From contig JADFXT010000015.1 in assembly GCA_015233405.1 (NCBI GenBank), positions 1-52,251 of the forward strand: a stretch of DNA of 52,251 nucleotides. The letters run 5' to 3'. This DNA is from Candidatus Omnitrophota bacterium (GTDB lineage: Bacteria; Omnitrophota; Gorgyraeia; Zapsychrales; Zapsychraceae). Of the stretch, positions 1-7,205 are shown one piece after another. The notes beneath the pieces were generated by a model. It was not told where the DNA came from and made no database searches. It saw only the letters and a list, made by a program, of their open reading frames with translations. Numbering within the stretch: position 1 is the first letter of the stretch; every line of letters starts with the position of its first letter. Position numbers and translations under genes: made by a program.

Positions 1-2
1 AA

Positions 3-2078
3 CCTGAATATTTGACCTATAAAAGAGACTGGGTGAAAGAGGCTAGCGATATGTTGCCTTTGTTGGCAGGAGATGATCGTATCAATCAGGGAGAATATTA
101 TCTGATGGCTTTATATAATTTAGGGCTTTTGAAGCAATATGTGCCGGATTTAAGGAAGTTTGTTAAAGAATGGATTGAACAGTATCAACAATATTTAGTG
201 GATAATAGTAACTACCGATGGGAAAAGTTATTTATTACCATGAATGATGTTTATATTTTAGAAACAGCTTGGTATTTTGGCTTGACCGACCTCGTTCCCA
301 AATCGCTTATGACTAGGGTTGTCAACCATTTGAAAAATTATAAGAAAGATGAGCCTTATTTTAATTCGGCTTATGGCTTAAGCTATGTTTTGACTGGGCT
401 ATCTGAGGTCGGGATGGAAGGCCGTTTGTTCGAAAAGAACGATACTTATGATGGGATGGCACCTTTAGAATGGGTTATCAGAAATTTCCCGGCGGACGGC
501 GTCGCAGAAAAGATTACGTTGCCGTATTTACATCATGCATTAATTAATCTCGCGCTTCGGATGCGAGGGATGAATAATAAGGATTCCGATTTATTTAAAG
601 ACGTTAGATTCCTAAATGATCAAGCAATGATTTCTAATCAAACGCCTGTTTCTGAAAAGAATCTTCTGCCGGAGAAAATGCTTCTTGCCAATTCCATGAT
701 CGATTCGAAGATCTATAGCCCACTTTATGATTATCCTGTGCAGGTTTTAGATAATTTTATTAAAAACGGCGGATATCGTCCAGAGATCAATGCCAAGCTC
801 GACAGTCTTAAACAATCCATTTTAAATAATGAAGTGATCCAGCCTCTTCCGGCAACGGCCGACGATGCGGCGTTTTGGAATGAGATCGGCAAGGATTTTA
901 TTGGAAAAAGATGGCATGACGCCCAGGTGAGCCAGGTCGTTATCAACTCCTATTTTTCTCGTCTTATTTTCGACATTGTCGGTCGAGACAAAGACCCATA
1001 TGCTGAGGCTAAGAATAAGGAGTTCCAATCGGCGATGGCAAGTTTACCGGCGATAATAGAAAAATTAGATGGTTCTCAGAATCGCCTTGCGGAGCTGGTG
1101 AAATTGGCTGTCTGGGGAAATCAGGCGGATTTGGTTACTCAAATTGATAGGACTACTAAAACCATGGTTATCGACCAGACAAATGCAGTGGCGCAAAAAT
1201 TCATGAGCGGTTCGATTCAGTCGATAACGTATGAAGCGGATAATGCGGGGTCTGAAATTTTATCAGATCTTCTTTTCATTCATCATTTGCTGACGAATAA
1301 ATTGGTAAAGAATGTCCGTTTAATGGTCAAAAATTATCCCTATTTTATCAGCGATGCGACTGTTCAAGACGTCCTCGAGACGGTGGAGTCTTTAGCGAAT
1401 CATGCGAACGCGAAGATATCGGCGATTGGAAAAGATTTAAAACAATTGATTCAAGACGGACAAATGGTGATCGCTTCGCATCCATTCTCGACGACAGGTG
1501 TTTCCTTTAAAGACATGCCAGCGGACCTTCAAGAAGAAGTCGCAAAAACCGACCTTTGGGTTCTTAAGGGTGATGCGAATTATAACAGGATAGCAGATTT
1601 TCGTCGTTGGAAAGCTGACCAGGATATGAAAAGCGTTGTGCCGGATTTTTCTCCGTCCATCCTAATTTTAAGGGCTGCAAAAACCAATGTTTTTATCGGC
1701 GCTGATAAAAATATTCTAGAAAATCTTTCGCAGAAAGATCCCCAGTGGTTTAAGAAAGGCGTGGGCGGAATTGTTCAATTTGTCGACAGAATCCAAGATT
1801 CGCCAGCTTCTTTGGAAACGGCAAACTCTGCGACGAAAAGAGAAGGAGGTATCGACTTAAATCTGATTAATCTTAAAGTGAAAAATCAGGGCCAAGGATT
1901 GGAAGTGAATGTTCCTGTGAATATGAAAAATCTTGATACGTTGTCCATTGATGGTTTTATTCCGGTCATTATTGAAATCGTCCCGTTTAACGCCACCCTT
2001 ATTTTAAGTGAAGACGCTTCGGCCCTCGACAAAATACCAGCTAAAATGGTTAGCGGGCCTCTTTCTTTGGCTCGGTAA
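3..2078 (+). CDS. Large protein, C-terminal part, with ARMT1/DUF89-like phosphatase domain (5' truncated)
   Basis: The reading frame is open from the window edge, so the N-terminus lies outside; residue numbers here count from the TTG at 12. Residues about 1-230 are helical and not recognised. Residues about 285-600 match the DUF89 (damage-control phosphatase, ARMT1-like) fold: an aromatic-rich entry, ADNAGSE at 409-415, ISDAT with Asp448, and LKGDANYNR around Asp521. The predicted metal ligands Asp410, Asn411 and Asp448 have the same 38-residue spacing I recall for yeast Ymr027w. The family hydrolyses phosphate from damaged or over-reactive metabolites using Mn or Ni ions; the substrate here cannot be told. 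The last ~75 residues begin with GGIDLNLINLKVK and contain a DGFIPVII block, resembling C-terminal tails of very large Omnitrophota proteins (from memory, not checked). Domain call fairly sure; role unknown. Confidence 0.7.
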   Translation, partial: PEYLTYKRDWVKEASDMLPLLAGDDRINQGEYYLMALYNLGLLKQYVPDLRKFVKEWIEQYQQYLVDNSNYRWEKLFITMNDVYILETAWYFGLTDLVPKSLMTRVVNHLKNYKKDEPYFNSAYGLSYVLTGLSEVGMEGRLFEKNDTYDGMAPLEWVIRNFPADGVAEKITLPYLHHALINLALRMRGMNNKDSDLFKDVRFLNDQAMISNQTPVSEKNLLPEKMLLANSMIDSKIYSPLYDYPVQVLDNFIKNGGYRPEINAKLDSLKQSILNNEVIQPLPATADDAAFWNEIGKDFIGKRWHDAQVSQVVINSYFSRLIFDIVGRDKDPYAEAKNKEFQSAMASLPAIIEKLDGSQNRLAELVKLAVWGNQADLVTQIDRTTKTMVIDQTNAVAQKFMSGSIQSITYEADNAGSEILSDLLFIHHLLTNKLVKNVRLMVKNYPYFISDATVQDVLETVESLANHANAKISAIGKDLKQLIQDGQMVIASHPFSTTGVSFKDMPADLQEEVAKTDLWVLKGDANYNRIADFRRWKADQDMKSVVPDFSPSILILRAAKTNVFIGADKNILENLSQKDPQWFKKGVGGIVQFVDRIQDSPASLETANSATKREGGIDLNLINLKVKNQGQGLEVNVPVNMKNLDTLSIDGFIPVIIEIVPFNATLILSEDASALDKIPAKMVSGPLSLAR

Positions 2079-2114
2079 TCCTTTCTAACGAGAGATTTAC
2101 CCCTAAATTTTTTC

Positions 2115-2143
2115 TTGATTCCCATGGTATGTAATGTTATCTT
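2115..2143 (+). promoter_or_regulatory. Sigma-70-type promoter of the AbrB/efflux operon
   Basis: TTGATT at 2115-2120 and TATCTT at 2138-2143 are separated by 17 bases. Transcription would start near 2150, inside the CATAC repeat array, so a protein bound there would block initiation. Confidence 0.5.
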
Positions 2144-2145
2144 AT

Positions 2146-2177
2146 CATGTAAGTCATACGAATCATACAAAGCATAC
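2146..2177 (+). promoter_or_regulatory. Four 9-bp-phased CATAC repeats, putative AbrB-type operator
   Basis: CATGT at 2146 is followed by CATAC at 2155, 2164 and 2173, spaced exactly 9 bases apart. An inverted copy, GTATG, lies at 2127-2131. The array sits between the -10 element and the ribosome binding site (AGGAGG, about 2182-2187) of the downstream AbrB-family gene. An autoregulatory operator is the simplest reading, but binding is inferred. Confidence 0.5.
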
Positions 2178-2192
2178 TAATAGGAGGATGCG

Positions 2193-2420
2193 ATGAAGAA
2201 TTTTGTCACACCCAAGATGTATGGAGCCGTGACGGTTGGTGAGCGCGGGCAGATTGTGATCCCGTCGGAGGTCCGAAAGGCTTTTCAGATCAAGGCTGGG
2301 GATAAACTGGTGGTATTTGCGAAACAAAGCGGGCCCATTACCCTTGTGCCGGCCGAGCAGTTTTCTGCGTTCATGGACCAGGCCACGACCATGCTTGCAA
2401 AGATGAAAGTTAAGAATTAA
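2193..2420 (+). CDS. AbrB/MazE/SpoVT-family transcriptional regulator
   Basis: This 75-residue protein has the swapped-hairpin AbrB signature: VGERGQIVIPSEVRKAF at about residues 13-29, then AGDKLVVF. Family members bind DNA as dimers, either as transition-state regulators or as antitoxins. No toxin gene is adjacent; the next genes are an efflux operon, so local control of TolC-adaptor-MacB is the likely role. The start follows a strong Shine-Dalgarno (TAGGAGG, 6-7 bases upstream). The C-terminal 25 residues (FMDQATTMLAKMKVKN) are a short helix of unknown use. Phased repeats immediately upstream suggest autoregulation. Confidence 0.82.
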   Translation: MKNFVTPKMYGAVTVGERGQIVIPSEVRKAFQIKAGDKLVVFAKQSGPITLVPAEQFSAFMDQATTMLAKMKVKN

Positions 2421-2521
2421 TAAGATTTAAGGAACTTTTGGATAGGGATCGTTGTCTAATTAAGTGAAAGAAGATTTTGATAAAGCGTGATTAAGACCTA
2501 TTGTTTAAGAGCGAGGCATAA

Positions 2522-3799
2522 ATGAGAAAAATATCTGTTTTTGGGGTAATTTTACTTTTCTGTTGCTTTATCCCGCTTTCATCGTCGGCGGAAGAAATGA
2601 TGACCTGGCAGGATTGTATTAAGGAAACAGCAAAGAATAATCCGGATTTGATCGTTGCTGCGGAAACGATTAACCAGTCCCAGGCTTCGAAACTGATCAC
2701 GACGAGCGGTCTTTATCCTCAAATCAATGCCAATGCCGGCGCCGGAGAGACGAACACGAAACTTAAAAATCAGGAATCAACCGCGACGAATTCATTTTCT
2801 TACGGCGTTTCAGGTTCACTTTTGCTTTTCGACGGGCTTAAATCCAGCTATAACGTAAAAGCCGCCGGTCAAAATATTATTTCTGCCCAAGAATCCTACC
2901 GATTTTCTTCCTCGGATATTAGATTGCAATTAAGAACAGCTTTCGTGGATCTTCTTAAAGCGCAAGATTCCATTAAAGTTTCCGAGGATATTTCTAAAAT
3001 TAGAGAAGATTCTCTAAAGCTTATTACGCTGCGCTATAAAGCTGGCTTGGAGCATCGCGGCGCATTATTAAATGCCCAGGCGAGTATGACTCAGGCAAAA
3101 TTTGATCTTGATCAGGCCATAAGAAATTTGGAATTGGCCCAAAGAGAATTAAATAAAATCATGGGGCGTCAAGAATTTGCTCCGGTCAAAGTTGACGGCG
3201 CATTGGGCGTTAAAGAAACATTTGAGAAGGCTCCGGATTTTAAGGCGCTCGCCCAAAATCATCCATCCGTCAAACAGGCAATGGCAAAAAAAAATTCAGC
3301 AGATTTTTCTTTAAAGGCAACCCGCGCGAATTATTATCCGGAAGTTTCCTTGCAGACCGGTGCCAATAAAACCGGTGCAGATTGGCCGCCGGGAAATCGA
3401 GGATTAAGCGCTCAGCTCGTCGTAAGCATGCCACTTTTTGAGGGCGGATTACGAAGCGCAGAGGTGTCTCAGGCAGAGTCGGTCTTGCGGCAGAATGAGG
3501 CGCAGCTGCGCAGCACCAAAGATGGTGTCATCCTTAATCTCGAACAGAAATGGGAATCTTTTAGAGAAGCGGTGGAAGCGGTCGAGGCTTCTAAAGAATC
3601 ATTAGCGGCCAATGAAGAGCGCTCCAAGATTGCGGAGGCTCAATATTCCACCGGATTTGTGACGTATGATAACTGGACGATCATCGAAGACAATCTCGTC
3701 CAGTCGAAGAGGTCTTATTTGAATGCCCAGGCGAATGCAGTTTTGGCCGAAGCCCAGTGGGTTAATGCGAAAGGAGAAACATTAGAATATGCGAATTAA
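2522..3799 (+). CDS. TolC-family outer-membrane efflux protein
   Basis: 425 residues, the usual TolC length. An N-terminal signal peptide (MRKISVFGVILLFCCFIPLS, cleavage near SSAEE) targets it to the periplasm and outer membrane. The two OEP repeats are visible: a first half with TWQDCIKETAKNNPDLIVAAE and long heptad helices, and a second half with LAQNHPSVKQAMAKKNSADF and MPLFEGGLRSAEVSQAESVL. It should form the trimeric channel for the adaptor and MacB-type ABC transporter downstream. A GAGG ribosome site lies about 6 bases upstream. Its stop overlaps the start of the adaptor gene by 11 bases, indicating one operon. Confidence 0.9.
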   Translation: MRKISVFGVILLFCCFIPLSSSAEEMMTWQDCIKETAKNNPDLIVAAETINQSQASKLITTSGLYPQINANAGAGETNTKLKNQESTATNSFSYGVSGSLLLFDGLKSSYNVKAAGQNIISAQESYRFSSSDIRLQLRTAFVDLLKAQDSIKVSEDISKIREDSLKLITLRYKAGLEHRGALLNAQASMTQAKFDLDQAIRNLELAQRELNKIMGRQEFAPVKVDGALGVKETFEKAPDFKALAQNHPSVKQAMAKKNSADFSLKATRANYYPEVSLQTGANKTGADWPPGNRGLSAQLVVSMPLFEGGLRSAEVSQAESVLRQNEAQLRSTKDGVILNLEQKWESFREAVEAVEASKESLAANEERSKIAEAQYSTGFVTYDNWTIIEDNLVQSKRSYLNAQANAVLAEAQWVNAKGETLEYAN

Positions 3800-4964
3800 T
3801 AAATATTTTTTCCCGAATTTTGTATTAGACCGCCTCCTGGCAGTCTACACAAAATTCGCCCAAAGGGTCGCAAGTCTCGGTTTTGCCGAGACCTTGCGAG
3901 GATCAATCCTTGCGGGAAACCGCAACCGAAGGCAAATTTTGCATTTTTCTTTTTTATGCGCGCCTAATCGTCGCGCAATTCATGGAAATGCAAAATTTGG
4001 GATTATTATCGTTACGGTTCTTGTCCTTGCGGTTGTTATATTTTTCGGTGTCAAGAAGTTCCAGAATACTAATGCCGAAAAAAATAACATCAAAATCATC
4101 CACGCGAAAAACGGTACTATCCAGACCGTCATTTCAACGACGGGAACAGTCCTTCCTAAGAACCGTTTAGAGCTTAAACCTCCGGTCAATGGTCGCGTTG
4201 AAAAGATTTTAGTCGCGGAAGGCGATAAAGTTAAGGCTGGTCAAATCGTTGCCTGGATGAGCTCCACCGACCGCGCCGCGCTTCTCGATGCCGCACGCGG
4301 GCAAAGCAAAGAGTCTTTGGATTATTGGAATGAAGTTTATAAGCCTATTGCGTTGGTTGCTCCTATCGACGGAGAAGTCATTGTCGCGACCATGCAGCCT
4401 GGCCAGACGGTCACCGCCTCTGATGCCGTGATTGTCCTTTCCGACCAATTGATCTTTCGCGCCCAGGTCGATGAAACGGATATCGGAAAGATTGCCGTCG
4501 GGCAAGAAGCGAATGTAACTATGGATGCCTATCCGGACGCGAAGATCGAATCCGAGGTCGACCATATTTATTATGAATCCAAGACGGTGAATAATGTCAC
4601 GGTTTATTCCGTCGACCTTAAGGCAGAAGAATTGCCGGATTTCTGCCGTTCCGGGATGAACGTCAACGTAGACTTTCGGGATAAATATAAGGAAGATATT
4701 TTGACTCTGCCTGTGGACGCCGTCCAGAAGGATAAGGAAGGCAGTTTTGTTATGGTCAAGGATGAAGAGACCGGCAAATCCGTCCGTCGGGCCATAACGA
4801 CCGGCATCACGGATGATTCTGTGATTGAGATCGTTTCTGGTCTTTCTAGCGACGATGAAGTTGTCATTAAGAAAAAGAAATTTTCTCTTCCTAAGAATGC
4901 GGGCGGGACGAATCCGTTTATGCCGGCGAGACCGGGTGGCGGTGGCGGCGGTGGAAGACATTAA
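3789..4964 (+). CDS. HlyD/MacA-family periplasmic adaptor with in-frame palindromic insertion
   Basis: This is the membrane fusion protein that bridges the MacB-type ATPase and the TolC channel. After a transmembrane helix (about residues 72-90, KFGIIIVTVLVLAVVIFFGV) come the lipoyl half-motifs (VNGRVEKILVAEGDKVKAGQ and APIDGEVIVATMQPGQTV), a beta-barrel domain (DETDIGKIAVGQEANV) and a membrane-proximal domain. The helical hairpin between the lipoyl halves is only about 30-35 residues, far shorter than in MacA. Residues about 9-71 are encoded by a run of four palindromes and do not look like normal adaptor sequence; the ancestral start was probably MRINKYF joined straight to the membrane helix. 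The ATG has an AGGAG site about 11 bases upstream and overlaps tolC. The C-terminus is Gly-rich. Confidence 0.85.
   Translation: MRINKYFFPNFVLDRLLAVYTKFAQRVASLGFAETLRGSILAGNRNRRQILHFSFLCAPNRRAIHGNAKFGIIIVTVLVLAVVIFFGVKKFQNTNAEKNNIKIIHAKNGTIQTVISTTGTVLPKNRLELKPPVNGRVEKILVAEGDKVKAGQIVAWMSSTDRAALLDAARGQSKESLDYWNEVYKPIALVAPIDGEVIVATMQPGQTVTASDAVIVLSDQLIFRAQVDETDIGKIAVGQEANVTMDAYPDAKIESEVDHIYYESKTVNNVTVYSVDLKAEELPDFCRSGMNVNVDFRDKYKEDILTLPVDAVQKDKEGSFVMVKDEETGKSVRRAITTGITDDSVIEIVSGLSSDDEVVIKKKKFSLPKNAGGTNPFMPARPGGGGGGGRH
3814..3999 (+). repeat. Block of four consecutive palindromes inserted in frame in the adaptor gene
   Basis: Arms read directly: (1) 3814-3823 with 3849-3858, 10 bp perfect; (2) 3868-3880 with 3886-3899, about 13 bp with one bulge; (3) 3910-3915 with 3920-3925 around a GAAA loop; (4) 3933-3946 with 3986-3999, 14 bp perfect, with an inner TGCGCG/CGCGCA stem at 3957-3962/3972-3977. 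As delimited it is 186 bases, 62 codons, and keeps the adaptor frame open. It behaves like a composite palindromic repeat (compare Rickettsia palindromic elements). Whether copies exist elsewhere in the genome cannot be seen here. Confidence 0.75.
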
Positions 4965-4988
4965 TGGTTTCGCTGATGCTCAACCACT

Positions 4989-5030
4989 TCCTCGGACACC
5001 TGCCTGACGGCAGTCAGGTTGCGTCCTCGG
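4989..5030 (+). repeat. Short palindrome flanked by TCCTCGG direct repeats between adaptor and macB
   Basis: The 7-base repeat TCCTCGG occurs at 4989-4995 and 5024-5030. Between the copies lies a hairpin with arms CCTGAC (5003-5008) and GTCAGG (5013-5018) around GGCA, plus outer GGAC/GTCC pairing. It resembles a small palindromic element inserted just upstream of the macB ribosome site. It could also shape translation or mRNA decay between the two genes. Confidence 0.5.
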
Positions 5031-5045
5031 TCGGGAGAAAAAAAT

Positions 5046-7007
5046 ATGATCGTATTAAAAAATATCAATAAAACTTACCGCATGGGCGAGAACGAAGTGC
5101 GTGCCTTACGGGATGTTTCTCTTAATATCGGCCAAGGTGAGTTTATTGCCATCATCGGTCCGTCGGGGTCTGGAAAGTCCACGCTCATGCATACCTTAGG
5201 GTTATTGGACCGGCCGGACAGCGGACAATATTTCCTTAACGGTCAGGAAGTCAACAAACTATCGGATAATGATTGGGCACTTTTAAGAAATAAGCATATT
5301 GGATTTGTCTTCCAGCAGTTTCATTTATTGCCGCGGATGTCGGCCTTAGAGAACGTCACGCTTCCTTTAATTTATGGCGGGAATGCGCGGCTTAAAGATA
5401 TGGCGCATCAAAGGCTGTCCGATGTGGGACTAGCTAACCGCGAGAATCATAATCCCAATGAATTATCCGGCGGACAACAGCAGCGAGTTGCCATAGCCAG
5501 ATCGTTGATCAATGACCCGTTGATTATTTTAGCCGACGAACCGACCGGGAATCTTGATTCTAAAAGCAAGAATGAGATCATGGGCCTTTTTAAGGCGCTT
5601 AACGAAAAAGGCAAGACCATTATCATTGTTACGCACGAGCCGGAGATTGCCGCACAGACCAAACGCGTTATCACCATGCGCGATGGGCAAGTTGTTTCTG
5701 ACCAGACTCAAGGTAAGGACTCTTCCTCTTCTGCCATAGAGAGCGCTCACAAAGAAGAAACGGTTCTCGAGGAGGCGCGTAGCAGTATGAAATTTTTAGA
5801 TTACGCACGTCAAGCCGTGTTTGCCATGGTGTCGCATAAAATGCGTGCGTTTTTATCTATCCTCGGCATCCTCATTGGCGTCGCTGCCGTGATTGCCATG
5901 ATCGCTTTAGGCCGTGGCGCCCAGGAATCCATTGAAAAACAATTATCGTCGTTAGGGTCCAATCTTTTGATGGTCAGGCCTGGTTCAAGTCAATTCGGCG
6001 GGGTGTCTCTGGGGACCGGCGCGTACACCAGATTTACTTTTCAGGATATTAATGCTATTGGGAAGCTCGATAAAGTCGACGCTGTTTGTCCTTCTGTTCA
6101 AGGACGCGCGCAGTTGGTTTACAGCAGTAAAAATTGGAGCACGCAAGTTGAAGGCGGAAGCTCAGCGTATGAAAAAGTCAGGGCCGCAACGCCCATCGCC
6201 GGAAGATTTTTTACGGAGGAAGAAGTCGTCAAACGAGCTAAGGTGGCATTATTGGGGACGACGGTCGTGACACAACTTTTCGGCGACGAAGACCCTGTTG
6301 GGAAAGTCATTAAAATTAATTTAAATAATTTTAAAGTGATCGGTGTTTTGCCTTCTCATGGGGCGAGTGCGGGCGGATTTCGCGACCAGGATGATACGGT
6401 CCTGGTGCCGATTACGACGGCCATGTACCGTTTATTAGGCAAACAATATATTGATACGATCTACGTTGAGGCTAAGAGTGCGGATGCTGTTGATGCGGCG
6501 CAACAGGATGTTCAGGACGCTATTACAAAACAACACCATTTGAGCGTCAAAGACGCTCAGGATGCTTTTCAAATTCGTAATATGTCCGATATTAAACAGG
6601 CTTTAGAGTCGAGTACAAAAACCATGGGCATGCTTTTGGGCGCGATTGCGGCCATTTCGCTTTTGGTCGGCGGTATCGGGATCATGAATATCATGCTTGT
6701 TTCCGTCACGGAACGCACACGCGAGATTGGTTTACGCAAAGCTTTAGGCGCGAATAATAAAGATATCATGACGCAGTTTCTAATCGAGTCTGTGATCATG
6801 TCTTTGATTGGAGGGGTCCTCGGGATTTTATTCGGCGTCGGGATTTCTTTGCTCATTACGCTCGCTGCGGGTTGGGCGGTTAAGATTTCCGTCTCAGCCT
6901 GTCTAATAGCTACGATATTTTCTCTTTTGGTCGGTCTCATCTTTGGGCTATGGCCGGCGCACCAGGCCTCCAAATTAAATCCTATTGAAGCATTAAGATA
7001 TGAATAA
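5046..7007 (+). CDS. macB: MacB-type ABC transporter, fused ATPase and FtsX-type permease
   Basis: 653 residues, the MacB length. The N-terminal ATPase shows Walker A GPSGSGKST at 38-46, signature LSGGQQQRVAIARSL at about 140, Walker B ILADEPTGNLD and H-loop VTHEPE. From about residue 250 follow one membrane helix (AFLSILGILIGVAAVIAMIA), a periplasmic MacB core domain and three C-terminal helices containing GGIGIMNIMLVSVTERTREIG. It powers export of a peptide, lipid or drug from the periplasm through the adaptor and TolC; the substrate is unknown. The ATG at 5046 has GGGAG 8 bases upstream and is preferred over a TTG at 5019 that lies inside a palindrome. It is the last gene of the efflux operon. 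Confidence 0.9.
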   Translation: MIVLKNINKTYRMGENEVRALRDVSLNIGQGEFIAIIGPSGSGKSTLMHTLGLLDRPDSGQYFLNGQEVNKLSDNDWALLRNKHIGFVFQQFHLLPRMSALENVTLPLIYGGNARLKDMAHQRLSDVGLANRENHNPNELSGGQQQRVAIARSLINDPLIILADEPTGNLDSKSKNEIMGLFKALNEKGKTIIIVTHEPEIAAQTKRVITMRDGQVVSDQTQGKDSSSSAIESAHKEETVLEEARSSMKFLDYARQAVFAMVSHKMRAFLSILGILIGVAAVIAMIALGRGAQESIEKQLSSLGSNLLMVRPGSSQFGGVSLGTGAYTRFTFQDINAIGKLDKVDAVCPSVQGRAQLVYSSKNWSTQVEGGSSAYEKVRAATPIAGRFFTEEEVVKRAKVALLGTTVVTQLFGDEDPVGKVIKINLNNFKVIGVLPSHGASAGGFRDQDDTVLVPITTAMYRLLGKQYIDTIYVEAKSADAVDAAQQDVQDAITKQHHLSVKDAQDAFQIRNMSDIKQALESSTKTMGMLLGAIAAISLLVGGIGIMNIMLVSVTERTREIGLRKALGANNKDIMTQFLIESVIMSLIGGVLGILFGVGISLLITLAAGWAVKISVSACLIATIFSLLVGLIFGLWPAHQASKLNPIEALRYE

Positions 7008-7168
7008 ACAATAAGCTCAAATTACGAATATCGAAATCCGAAACAAATCTAAAATTCGAAAGACCGAATAACGAGTTTGTTTTGAATTTTAAATTTGCAT
7101 TCTTGTTTCGGATTTCACTATTCGGATTTCGGGTTTCAGTAAAAAGACAAACAGGAAATTGTTTCTTC
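7008..7168. repeat. AT-rich intergenic region with nested inverted repeats
   Basis: This 161-base gene-free stretch contains a long imperfect inverted repeat. Arm 7025-7046 pairs with 7103-7124 at 20 of 22 positions (CGAATATCGAAATCCGAAAC and its reverse complement), and AAAATTC (7051-7057) pairs with GAATTTT (7084-7090) inside it. Variants of AATCCGAAA recur to about 7138. It looks like a mobile or amplified intergenic palindrome; it could also act as a bidirectional terminator-like structure. Confidence 0.6.
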
Positions 7169-7197
7169 TTGAATAGAAAGTCGTCTTTCTTTACAAT
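7169..7197 (+). promoter_or_regulatory. Promoter of the first MFS gene
   Basis: TTGAAT at 7169-7174 and TACAAT at 7192-7197 are separated by 17 bases. Transcription would begin about 7204-7206, virtually at the ATG of the next gene, and no Shine-Dalgarno is visible. Confidence 0.55.
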
Positions 7198-7205
7198 ACA
7201 CCGCT

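Noticed and set aside
1886..2170. 94-codon minus-strand frame spanning the abrB promoter
   Set aside because: It overlaps the end of the DUF89-type gene and the operator region; no ribosome site or similarity.
2146..2177. CRISPR-like repeats
   Set aside because: Units are 9 bases with no spacers and lie in a promoter; a protein-binding array is the simpler explanation. No CRISPR array or cas gene was seen in the window.
4209..4961. 250-codon open frame on the minus strand
   Set aside because: It lies wholly opposite the adaptor gene, has no family motif, and is low-complexity basic at its start where the sense strand codes a Gly-rich tail. It is a shadow frame.
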